A stretch of 64,000 nt of DNA. It comes from Hormoscilla sp. GM7CHS1pb (GTDB taxonomy: Bacteria; Cyanobacteriota; Cyanobacteriia; Cyanobacteriales; Desertifilaceae). The notes under the pieces were generated by a model. That model did no database searches and was not told the DNA's origin. It was given only the letters and a program-made list of their open reading frames with translations. The first letter of the stretch is position 1, and each line of letters opens with the position of its first letter. Where the stretch lies: positions 1,302,001 through 1,366,000 of the forward strand of contig JACONN010000002.1 of assembly GCA_014323675.1 (NCBI GenBank), given 5' to 3'. This document shows, in pieces, positions 44,560 to 53,225 of this stretch. Both the position numbers and the translations under genes were made by a program.

Positions 44560-47344
44560 ATGATGGATGAATGGATGAGCAGTTTACGCTACCACTCCCC
44601 GAAGAAATCAAAAATGATGGAAAAATCCATCCAGTCCTTTCAGTGTCCAGAAGTTTTGGGTATTCGACGACAGGTTCCCCTCCTGGACGGAAGGAGGGTG
44701 GAGCAGGTATTCTTGGACAATGCAGCTAGTACCAAGGCATTTGCAGCCGTTGGCGACTTTCTGGAAGAAATTCTGCCTTACTACTCTAATATCCATCGCG
44801 GTACGGGGTTCGACTCCACTTTCTGCACGGAACGCTACGAGGAAGCTAGGGAGATTATTGGTAAGTTTGTCGGCTACGATCCTGAAAAAGATGTGGTAGT
44901 TCCGGTTCGCAATACCACCGAAGGCTTGAACCTTTTGGCTCATACCATCCCTTTTGAACCGGGGGACAGGGTCATCACCACCACGTCGGAACACCACAGC
45001 GACGATCTGCCCTGGCGCAGCAAAGCTAAGGTAGATTACATCCCCTGCGATGGGGACGGTAAGCTACAATTGGATAAATTGGAAGAACTGTTAAATCCCA
45101 AGGAAGGCAGAGTGCGAGTGGTGAGCGTCACGGGAGCTTCCAACGTGACGGGAATAGTCACTCCCATCCACAACATTGCCACTTTAGCCCATAATCATGG
45201 TGCCATCGTCATCGTAGATGGAGCACAGCTAATTCCCCACCGCTCTTTTGACATGAGAGCCCACGGAGACTTGAGTCACATCGATTTCGTGGTTTTCAGC
45301 GGTCACAAAATGAACTGCCCTTTTGGGGTTGGAGCGGTAGTAGGGCGAAGGGACATTTTCGCGGACGCCCCCCCCTATCAATCTGGGGGCGGTACGGTCC
45401 ACTCCGTGAGTTTAGACCATATCATCTGGGCGGAACCCCCGGAAAAACAGGAGGCAGGTACTCCCAATATTCCCGGTATTTTAGCTCTAGCCCGAGGAAT
45501 TCAAATTATGGAAGCAGTGGGCATGTCTACCATAGAGGAGCGGGAAAAGTACCTCACCGAGCTAATGCTCGAAGGGCTGTCTTCTATACCAGGAGTAGAA
45601 ATCTTTGGGAGTGCGGACCCGGAAATCAAAGTGGGAGTGGTGAGCTTTAGGATACCCCGACTTCATCATGCTTTGGTGGGAGCTATTCTTTCCTACGAGT
45701 GGGGTATTGCGGTGCGCCACGGTTGTTTTTGCGCTCACCCCCTAGTGAAGCAACTACTCCACATTTCCCGGGAACAGGAGCGTGAGTTTGAAGAGGAGAT
45801 TCTGGAAGGAGTTCGAGTTAATGTACCCGGAGCGGTGCGGGCTAGTCTGGGTATTCACAATACTGAAGAGGATGTAGAGAGGTTGGTGGAGGCAGTGTCC
45901 TGTATCGCCCGCGGGCAATGGCAGGGTAAATACCACCAGGAACAGTCCTCAGGAGAGTTCCTCCCCCAGAACTTTCGCTTCGATTTTGACCAACTGCCGG
46001 GTTTTGCCACTCCCCCTCCCCAAAAGTCCAGGAAACCAAAGCTAGCTCGGAATATCAGACCATTTTATGCCGCTGCCAGTTTACTATTCTTCGCGCTAGG
46101 TGGAATAGGGGGATGGTGGTTGCGCTCCCAGGAGTTAGATAAGATTGACTCAAGGTCAGCATTAGCGTCAGATATAACCCCAACCCCGGTGCAAACCATC
46201 GCCATCGTTCCAGAAACAGTTCTGCGAGAGCGCACTTTCACGGGTACGGTGGAACCAGTTGAGTCCGTCACCCTCACCACCCGAGTCAGGGGACGTATTG
46301 AGAGGCTGTCGGTACAGCTGGGGGATGTGGTACAAGCGGGGGAGGCGATCGCAGTGGTAGAAGTCAGGGATATCCAAGCCCAACGGAGTAGAGCAGCGGG
46401 GGTGAGGAGCCAAAGAGAAGCGGCTTTAACCCAAGCACGGGCTGCTAAAATGACGGCTCAATCCCAAATGAATCAAGTTCTTTGGCGTCGGAATGAAACT
46501 GAAGCTAAACTCCAAGAAGACAGAGCGCAACTAGTAGAAACTCAGGCAGAACTAGAGCGGATAGAGGCTGAACTAACAGAAGCGAAGCGAGATAGAAACC
46601 GCATGAAAAGCTTGCAAGCTGGCGGTGCTGTGAGTCAGTCTCTGTTGGATGAAGCAAATACTCGGGTGGCGGTAATATCGGCTCGGAGGGACCAAACTCA
46701 AGCAAGCATTGACCGAGCTATTGCTATAGTTAAGCAAACTGAAGCTCGGGTAAAACAAGCCATTGAGCAGGTACGGCAATCAAAAGCAGAAGTGGCTCGA
46801 GCTGAAGCAGGAGTGAAAGAAGCTGAAGCATTGGTGGCTCAAGCTACAGCAGAATGGGAGGGAATTGGGGCAGAATTGAGCTATAGTACGGTGGTGGCTC
46901 CCTTTACGGGTATTGTCACTCAGAAACAGGCCGAGGTGGGAGCCATCGCAGGTCCCGGACAACCTCTGGTGACTTTGGAAAGCAAGAACCGCCTGCGATT
47001 TACTGTGGAAATTCCCGGAAATAGGTCAAGTGCAACAGGGACAATTCCTGGATGTCAATCTAGATGCGATCGGGGATACCATCTCCGGTCGGGTCGATCG
47101 AATTATCCCCTCAGGAGACCCCACTTCCCGCAACTTTACCGTTAAAATTGCTCTGAACCAGCACCCAAATGTTCTGGCAGGCATGTTTGGGCGCTTGCAA
47201 ATTTCCCAACCCCACACCGCTATAACTATTCCCACCACCGCTTTGGTTAAAAGAATGGGTATTACTGGTGTATTTACCGTTACAAACGATCGTCCTCAAT
47301 TTATACCGATCGCCCCAGGTAAGGTCTACGGCGATCGGGTGGAG
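44560..47344 (+). CDS. Cysteine desulfurase-like enzyme fused to RND periplasmic adaptor (exon 1, one frameshift)
   Basis: Residues 25-450 are a class V PLP-dependent aminotransferase of the cysteine desulfurase type: TTSEHHSDD (His stacking on PLP), VDGAQ (Asp220), FSGHKMNCPFG (Lys250, PLP Schiff base) and RHGCFCAHPL (Cys389/391, likely sulfur acceptor). A linker leads to a membrane helix (501-521, FYAAASLLFFALGGIGGWWL) and then an RND adaptor: barrel/lipoyl parts (RGRIERLSVQLGDVVQAGEA) and a long Gln/Ala-rich hairpin coiled coil. A one-base shift at about 47012-47016 moves the frame to QQGQFLDVNLDAIGDTISGR, which continues to VYGDRVE at 47344. The remainder is beyond an antisense intron. 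Confidence 0.8.
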
Positions 47345-47426
47345 ATTAAACTAAGCCATCCCGTCGCCGAGACGACTTGTCTTCAAATCCGGACGTGAGA
47401 CTTTCACCTCATCCGGCTCCTCAGTT

Positions 47427-48544
47427 TCAATTTCCCATAGGGTGCGACCCCCCTTTACTGCCGTCCGTTTCTGTTTTGGCGTGATGACAGTAGTCATGTA
47501 GCAACTGTAGGTTAGTGTACCAGTCCTTTCCTCCCAGTGAGGTTGGTAAAATATGATCCACTTCCCATTTGTCGCCGTCCCTAAATGTTAGTCCGCATCG
47601 TGCGCATTTGCCTTTCTGTCTCTGAAGCAGGTTTAAGACTCTCTGCTTTACTTCCGGGCTTTTCCTTAATCTGAGACTCCAGTATACGAGGTTACCGTCC
47701 ATGGGGCTAGCCGTTCCCTTCACTTTTACGTGTCTGATTATTTCAGTTTCAGAGTGTCGGTACAGTATAATCGCCTCACCGTTCTTTAACTTCGTCGTGA
47801 AATTCCACTGGCGAGTTTTGGTGGGGATCCAATATTTCTTCGTTACCCATTTCTTTGTTTTGTTAGGGTGTCGTCTTCTTGCCCAATTCCAAGTTAATCT
47901 CCATAGAAATACGTCCATTTCTCCAAACACTTCTTTGCTTACTACCGCTCTGTAGTAGTTACACCATCCTCGTACTATCGGGTTTAGTTTGGCTATTAAC
48001 GCGGCTTGTGGCTGTGCTCTATGGCTTTTTACTACATCACGTAGTCTCTCTTTGTGTCTCTCTATGGCTTTCTGGCTGGGTTTTATCAGTGTTTTGAATC
48101 CGAGTATTTGACCGTTTGTGTTTTTGCCGCTGTGGTAACGACCCACTTTGTATTGTCTAACGTTGAATCCTAGGAAATCAAATCCTGGTTTTTCCCCGTT
48201 AAGCGTGTGGGATATTCGTGTCTTTTCGGCCAAGAGTTCCAGTCCTATCTCCGATAACCATTTTTGAACGACTTCTTTGGCTTGCTCGATTACCTCTTGG
48301 TTTTCATGCATTACCACAAAGTCATCCGCGTATCTCACTACTGCTAGTTTTTTTTTTGTTCGCTTATTGTTTTTGGGATTATCTCCCTGACCGCAGCTTC
48401 CAGCCCATGGAGCGCAATATTAGCCAACAGTGGGGATATTACTCCTTCCTGTGGTGTTCCAGCTTCTGTTGGCTGGAATATCTTTCGGTCCATCACCCCG
48501 GCTTTTAACCATTCTCGTATTAACTTACGGATTGGTGATGTATT
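47427..48544 (-). pseudogene. Group II intron reverse transcriptase/maturase, 5'-truncated and frameshifted
   Basis: The retained part starts at NTSPIRKLIREWLKAGVMD and has GTPQEGVISPLLANIALHGL (RT block 4-5), then, after a frame change in a run of ten A/T bases at about 48349-48358, RYADDFVVMHEN (catalytic YADD), the maturase X region (RGWCNYYRAVVSK) and an HNH endonuclease domain (CARCGLTFRDGDKWEVDHIL, LQLLHDYCHHAKT). The first 200-plus residues, with RT blocks 0-3, are missing. It cannot make a working maturase as read. Confidence 0.85.
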
Positions 48545-48545
48545 A

Positions 48546-49203
48546 GGTCGGGGTCGAGCTAGTACTCGCGTACCAACCCTCCCTTTCAAAACCGGACTTG
48601 CTACTTTCATAGCATCCGGCTCCTGGTTGGTGAGTCCGTTGTCTCCGGTAACCTTTGGTTGGATTACTCCGCCCTGGTCTTATCATCTGGAATTTTGCCC
48701 CTTATTTTTCTCGCTAAAACACGTCAAGCCTCGGGCGGTGAATAGCCGGGAAGCTGCCACCCTATTTACTATCCTTCCCTAACGTGGTCCCTCCCTGGCG
48801 TTCTGCTGGGCTGAGTACCGCGAGCTTTTACCTCACTTGAACTCTTAGCTTTCGTATATATGCCTAATGGACAGGTCCGCTGGCACCGTATCATTTAGAG
48901 CTACTTTTCCCTCTGATTTCTCACCATATCCGTCCGACGTCAGCGGCTAACTGGAATCGCAACTTTTCTTTGGTCGATTAGTTCGGTTCCAGTTTGCATC
49001 CTATCCTGAGCGTTACCCCAGGCGCACGACATGGGTGGGTGTCTCCGGACGCGAAGCTACCGTAGGGGTGGTGCTTTTACCCCTGCACCTGGGGAGACGG
49101 GCTTGCACCGTCATCATCCGTAAGTTCTCGAGGCTAATGATGCCCCGGTAGTGGTCCCCTGAGTTGACTTGTGTCATCTCAGTTTACACTAAACGAATCG
49201 CAC
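48546..49203 (-). mobile_element. Second ORF-less group II intron unit, apparently nested in the first
   Basis: Minus strand from GTGCGATTCG at 49203 to a domain V hairpin at about 48623-48593 (GCCGGATGCTATGAAAGTAG and partner) and domain VI (GGGTTGGTACGCGAGTACTA, then GCTCGACCCC). It is about 658 bases with no ORF and closely follows the plan of the intron at 22780-23523, including AGGGGCAAAATT and CACCAACCAG blocks. Its 3' end falls directly before the reverse transcriptase fragment, which marks it as an insertion into that ORF. Confidence 0.75.
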
Positions 49204-49290
49204 GTCTTATCGGGGCTAAAGCCTGGGGGACTGGTGATTGAGGGACCGGACTCCAATTTGCACAGAAATACACCTGTCAAGCAGTTATAG
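49204..49290 (+). CDS. RND adaptor, exon 2 (C-terminal end)
   Basis: The 28 codons VLSGLKPGGLVIEGPDSNLH and RNTPVKQL before TAG at 49288-49290 are the typical last strand and end of RND/HlyD-type adaptors (V.SGLKPGD.V). Joined to exon 1 (GDRVE + VLSGLKPG) they complete the adaptor, proving that the intron complex inserted into this gene. Confidence 0.85.
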   Translation, partial: VLSGLKPGGLVIEGPDSNLHRNTPVKQL

Positions 49291-49354
49291 CTGTCGAATT
49301 GAAGTCCAGTCCGATAGGTTGGGTTAGGGACAGGGTAACCCAACAGCGCAGTTT

Positions 49355-49381
49355 GGCTGGGTTTCCTTCGGAAACCCAGCC
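49355..49381. repeat. Hairpin GGCTGGGTTTCC-TTC-GGAAACCCAGCC
   Basis: This perfect 12-bp stem lies between the adaptor end and the RND pump gene, 22 bases before the pump start codon. It could lower pump expression from an upstream transcript. Similar GGGTTT/AAACCC elements lie at 9970-10095. Confidence 0.75.
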
Positions 49382-49403
49382 GACAAGCTCAAAAAAACAG
49401 ATT

Positions 49404-51356
49404 ATGAAAAACACGATAACAAGTAAGATTACTGCCTATTTTATTAACTCCCAGGTTACCATCTTGCTAATCGCGGCTCTGCTAGCATTTGGGTTCATGG
49501 CAGTACTATTTACTCCCAAAGAAGAAAACCCTCAAATTGTTGTTCCGGTAGCAGATATCTATTTGAGTTATCCCGGGGCACCGGTAGAAGTAGTAGAGAA
49601 GACCTTAACCACCCCAGTGGAAGCCAAAATTAGGGAAGTAACCGGGGTAGAGCATATCTATTCTGCTTCCTCTAACTCCGGGGCTAGGATTACGGTCCAG
49701 TTTTTTGTGGGTCAAAACTGGGAAGAGAGTCTGTTCAAGCTGCAAAATCAACTATTTAGCTATCAAGACCAACTTTTGCCCCCTGGGGTAACCTATATCA
49801 TCAAACCCATCAGTGTGGATGACGTACCCATTGTCACCCTAACCCTCACAGGAGAGCATTATACGGATAACCAGCTGCGTCGGGTGGGGGAAAGACTGTT
49901 GGCTGATTTACGCAGCGTTCCTAACACCGCTAATTTGACCATTACTGGCGGTCAACCTCGCACCATAGTGATAGATATAGATCCAGATAGGTTGGCTGGC
50001 TACCGTCTCTCTTTATTGGCGATCGCCGGAGAACTGGAAAGAGAAAATGTGCAATTACCTGCTGGGGATATCTCTCTAGGGAAAAATCGCCTCTTTATCC
50101 AGGGAGGAAATTTATTTCAATCTCTTGCCGATGTCAAAAACACAATCATTGGTTTTGGGGCTGAGAACTCTCCTATTTATCTAGAAGACGCAGCTACAGT
50201 CAAGGATGATTTTGGCGATCGCACCACCATCTCCCGCATTAATTATCGCCAAGACGCGGACATCACTTATTCTCATCCAGATCCCGATCTCACGCCAAGG
50301 GGACCATTTATAACTCAGCCCGCCATCACCCTTGGTATTACCAAAAAGCCAGGTACCAATGCGGTGAAGGTAGCCCGGGATATCCTTAAAAGGGTAGAAG
50401 AATTAAAAACCCAACTGCCTCCCGGAGTGGAAATTGCCGTCACCCGCAACGACGGTGTCACTGCTAGTGGTGCGGTGAAGGATCTGTATCGCAGTCTTTT
50501 CCTCGCTATTGTTATTGTAGTGGCACTGCTGATACCTTTCTTGGGTTGGCGATCTGCTGCCATTGTGGCTTTTGTCATTCCCCTCACTCTTGCGGGTACC
50601 CTGGGGGTAGGCTGGTTAGCAGGTCAGACCATCAACCGCATTACTCTATTTGCCTTGATTCTAACTTTGGGTACTCTAGTAGATGATGCTATTGCTATTA
50701 CTGAAAACATCCATCGACGGTTTGAGCAACCGGGAATGAATTTCGCTCAAAAAGCCCAGGAAGCCATCGCCGCTGTGAGTGAATTGGGATCCCCCGTTAT
50801 CCTCTCTACTATTACCGTTATCCTAGCTTTTTTACCCATGGGTTTCGTCACTGGTATGATGGGACCATATATGGGACCAATTCCTTTTAACGTTCCCGTG
50901 GCTATGGTTATTAGCACTATCCTCGCCCTCACCGTGATTCCCTTCTTAGCCTTGCGGTTTTTGAAGGTAAAACCTCCCCAGAGGAGCACAACAGGTACTA
51001 GGGTATCTCAATGGTATACCCTAGTGATGGAGCCTTTATTGAACTCTGCTTTTCGCCGTCGCTTCCTACTCTTATTTATCGCTAGTTTGCTCTTGGCTAG
51101 CTTGACCTTGCCCCTAACCCAAGTAGTTAAATTCCGCATGTTGCCCAAAGCAGATAAAGATACCTTTTTGGTGCAGCTGGATGCCCCCAACGGTACCAGT
51201 TTAGCCCAGACTAATAGAATAGTCAACTCCCTGGAGGCTATCTTAAAGGAAGAGAGGCAAATTACTAACTTTGAAACCTATGTGGGCACCCGAGCACCGG
51301 TGGATTTCAACAATCTGTTGCGGGGAGGTACTCCGTCTCCTACCAACGGGTTTTGA
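49404..51356 (+). pseudogene. RND efflux pump inner-membrane subunit, truncated
   Basis: RND pumps use the proton gradient to move compounds from the periplasm or membrane out of the cell together with an adaptor and an outer-membrane channel. From the ATG at 49404 (MKNTITSKITAYFINSQ) the sequence has the first membrane helix, porter domain (VVEKTLTTPVEAKIREVTGV) and helices 2-7, with GTLVDDAIAITENIHRR carrying the two helix-4 Asp residues for proton relay. It stops after 650 residues (RGGTPSPTNGF) where about 1040 are expected, at a TTTTGACCACAC sequence. The second half of the pump is missing, so it should not function. Confidence 0.85.
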
Positions 51357-51362
51357 CCACAC
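51339..51362 (+). other. Copy of the intron target sequence without intron
   Basis: CCTACCAACGGGTT followed at once by TTGACCACAC is exactly what would be formed by joining the bases that flank the intron at 51818-52866 (CCTACCAACGGGTT before, TTGACCACAC after). It lies at the point where the RND gene ends. Confidence 0.75.
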
Positions 51363-51471
51363 ATCTCCGACAGCATATCACACTAATCTGAGAACTGCTA
51401 TATCTACCGGTCCACGACCTACCTACCATGCACCATCTTCGCTAAATCTCGCAGGAAATCAAAAATTATGA

Positions 51472-51745
51472 TATGACTCTATGGCAAAGTTACGTGACTC
51501 TATGGCAAAGTTACGTGACTCTATGGCAAAGTTACGCGACTTTAACGCAGAGTTACGCGACTTTAACGCAGAGTTACGCGACTTTAACGCAGAGGTGCGC
51601 GACTTTAACGCAGAGGTGCGCGACTTTAACGCAGAGGTGCGCGACTTTAACGCAGAGGTGCGCGACTTTAACGCAGAGGTGCGCGACTTTAACGCAGAGG
51701 TGCGCGACTTTAACGCAGAGTTACGCGACTTTAACGCAGTTCTAG
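51472..51745. repeat. 21-bp minisatellite, about 13 copies
   Basis: Units of 21 bases of the types GACTCTATGGCAAAGTTACG, GACTTTAACGCAGAGTTACG and GACTTTAACGCAGAGGTGCG follow each other without interruption. The first three copies differ from the rest at shared positions, and the GGTGCG variant forms a homogeneous block in the middle, the pattern of local unit amplification. Confidence 0.95.
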
Positions 51746-51837
51746 TAGCCGAGCCCCTCGTTCCCACGGCTCCGCCTGGGAACGGGTTCGGGCGGCGAGG
51801 TTTCCTACCAACGGGTTGTGCGATTCGTTGGCTATAA
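51481..51837 (+). CDS. Heptad-repeat frame encoded by the minisatellite, doubtful
   Basis: From the ATG at 51481 the frame reads MAKLRDSMAKLRDSMAKLRD and then LRDFNAE or VRDFNAE heptads about ten times, an ideal coiled-coil pattern with Leu/Val every seven residues. Because the unit is 21 bases with few stop codons, other frames on both strands are also open, so coding is not proven. The frame runs out through a palindrome (51756-51785) into the 5' end of the intron. No ribosome-binding site is seen. Confidence 0.3.
   Translation: MAKLRDSMAKLRDSMAKLRDFNAELRDFNAELRDFNAEVRDFNAEVRDFNAEVRDFNAEVRDFNAEVRDFNAEVRDFNAELRDFNAVLVAEPLVPTAPPGNGFGRRGFLPTGCAIRWL
51756..51785. repeat. GTTCCC/GGGAAC palindrome
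   Basis: CCTCGTTCCCACGGC and GCCTGGGAACGGG form an imperfect hairpin between the minisatellite and the intron. Confidence 0.75.
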
Positions 51838-51932
51838 ACTGGTCACAAATTGTTGTGACATAGGGGACTAGCCGCTGGACAATTATAGTTCAGACAACTT
51901 TCAGATGATGGCGGTGAACGCCTACCGAGCCC

Positions 51933-51958
51933 ATGGCTGGCGCCACGCTGCGCGATCG
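51933..51958 (-). repeat. 26-bp repeat copy 5, inside the intron
   Basis: ATGGCTGGCGCCACGCTG followed by CGCGATCG, the complement of the copies at 15958-17563. Its presence inside an intron shows it can spread with, or into, mobile RNA elements. Confidence 0.9.
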
Positions 51959-52507
51959 GCACAGACAGTAGGTGAGTTCATTAAAACTCTTAAGGAAAGC
52001 CCGCCCCCTTTGGTGTTTAAGGTGAAAGCAATTTCCCCAAGGTAGAGATTGAGCATCAATCCTTGAAGCGGGAAAGAAAAAGGCGTTCTTACTGGTAGCC
52101 TAGGTGTAATACCGACACTGGTACACGTCAAAGCAAGTAGTCATGGTGAAGAAATTGAAGGTATGTAAACGTCGTGACGGTAAAGCTGCGGAATAAGGCT
52201 TAGAGTTCTATACTCAACGCCGCGTTCAAAAGAACAAGGATATGTCGCTGGCGGATAACCTACCGACCAGTAAACACTGACATTAAACCCGGCGCAAAGT
52301 ACCCGCCTACGATCGATCATCTGAAGGAACGAATTCACTCAACTGTTTACTCTTCACCCATGGTCGCTCGGTGAAGTAGTCACTCAAGACGCAACATCTG
52401 GTTTCCGAAGCCAGGTAACAGTTGAGAAAGATTGAGTGTCCAAGCGATGCCTGCATGTAATGTGCAGGATATGCTGACGCCCTCACGATTGTATCAATGG
52501 TAAAGTC

Positions 52508-52750
52508 ATGAGTAGCAATACAGATGTCATAGACACGGAACCAAAGGCGATCGCGCCCCAGGTACCGATGGATGAATGGAAGACAATTCCTTGGCGAAAG
52601 CTAGAGCGAAGAGTTTACAAGTTGCAAAAGAGAATTTACCAAGCTGCAGTCGATGTTTGTTGCACAAACATTGTCACGATGAAAAGACTGCGCGTGATGG
52701 CAGTCTCTGCACTAAGCGGGCTGAAACAGTGCCTCGCGGTAACCGGGTAA
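52508..52750 (+). pseudogene. Group II intron maturase, N-terminal fragment
   Basis: From the ATG at 52508 the frame reads MDEWKTIPWRKLERRVYKLQ and KRIYQAA, the usual start (RT block 0) of cyanobacterial intron maturases, and then loses the family after about 45 residues. The deleted part lies roughly between 52660 and the domain IV/V boundary near 52770. It has no catalytic domain. Confidence 0.75.
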
Positions 52751-53009
52751 AACCGGGAAGCAGTATCCATGACAAGGATGGTATAATTGAGGAGCCGGAT
52801 GAGGCGAAAGTCTCACGTCCGGTTTTGAAGACGAGTCGGTCCGGTGACGGACTGGCTTAGTTTAATTTGACCACACCCCGGGAAACTCCCGCCAGTCCAT
52901 TTGCGAGGAACGTTAGCGTAGCGGCCCGACGCCAGGAGGGCTAGCAATCAGCCAGTCAACTAAATCAAGTGTTTATGCATATTCTCACCAACGGGATCTT
53001 CCAGTCCAG

Positions 53010-53197
53010 GCATTTGACCCATTCTTCACAACCAAACCAGTCGGTTTTGGAACTGGACTGGGGTTATCAATTAGTTACCAAATTATCACCAGCATGGAGG
53101 GCAGTTGTTGCATTGTATTTCCCAACCGGGACAAGGCACAGAATTTATAATAGACATTCCGATTCAGCGCGATAGGGTCCGTAGTTTGATAGAATAG
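53010..53197 (+). pseudogene. Sensor histidine kinase, C-terminal ATPase-domain remnant
   Basis: One frame reads [20 protein letters not shown], the F and G2 boxes of the HATPase domain, followed by [12 protein letters not shown]. Two later single-base shifts are needed to reach [11 protein letters not shown], the normal last strand, and the TAG at 53195-53197. The dimerisation His domain and the sensor part are absent. A dead fragment between the intron and priA. Confidence 0.75.
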
Positions 53198-53225
53198 CAC
53201 AGCATCAATTATTCTATGGGGTGGT

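Larger units (their letters stand above)
47345..49203 (-). mobile_element. Group II intron complex inserted antisense in the adaptor gene
   Basis: On the minus strand the element begins GTGCGATTCG at 49203 and ends CTTAGTTTAAT at 47345, with a domain V hairpin at about 47420-47388 (GAGCCGGATGAGGTGAAAGT and partner). Removing 47345-49203 joins GAG at 47344 to GTC at 49204 and restores the adaptor reading frame exactly. Because it is antisense to the host gene, splicing from the host transcript is impossible, so the host gene is knocked out unless the two halves work separately. It contains a 3' reverse transcriptase fragment (47427-48544) and a second complete intron-like unit (48546-49203). 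Confidence 0.85.
51818..52866 (+). mobile_element. Group II intron with truncated reverse transcriptase gene
   Basis: The element starts GTGCGATTCGTTGG at 51818 and ends CTTAGTTTAAT at 52866, with domain V at about 52792-52827 (GAGCCGGATGAGGCGAAAGT and partner) and domain VI after it. The 3' 80 bases are close to those of the intron complex at 47345. It is 1049 bases, with most of the maturase gene deleted. A reverse copy of the 26-bp repeat lies inside domain I at 51933-51958. Confidence 0.85.

Noticed and set aside
47427..48544. Reverse transcriptase as part of a diversity-generating retroelement or retron
   Set aside because: The X domain, HNH domain and adjacent domain V/VI RNA identify a group II intron maturase. 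No template/variable repeat pair or msr/msd structure was seen.
51472..51745. Possible CRISPR array
   Set aside because: The repeats are directly adjacent, 21 bases long and have no unique spacers; this is a minisatellite. No cas genes are present.
51459..51767. Minus-strand frame of Ala-Leu-Lys-Ser-Arg repeats
   Set aside because: Any frame of a stop-free 21-base repeat is open; there is no independent evidence of coding.
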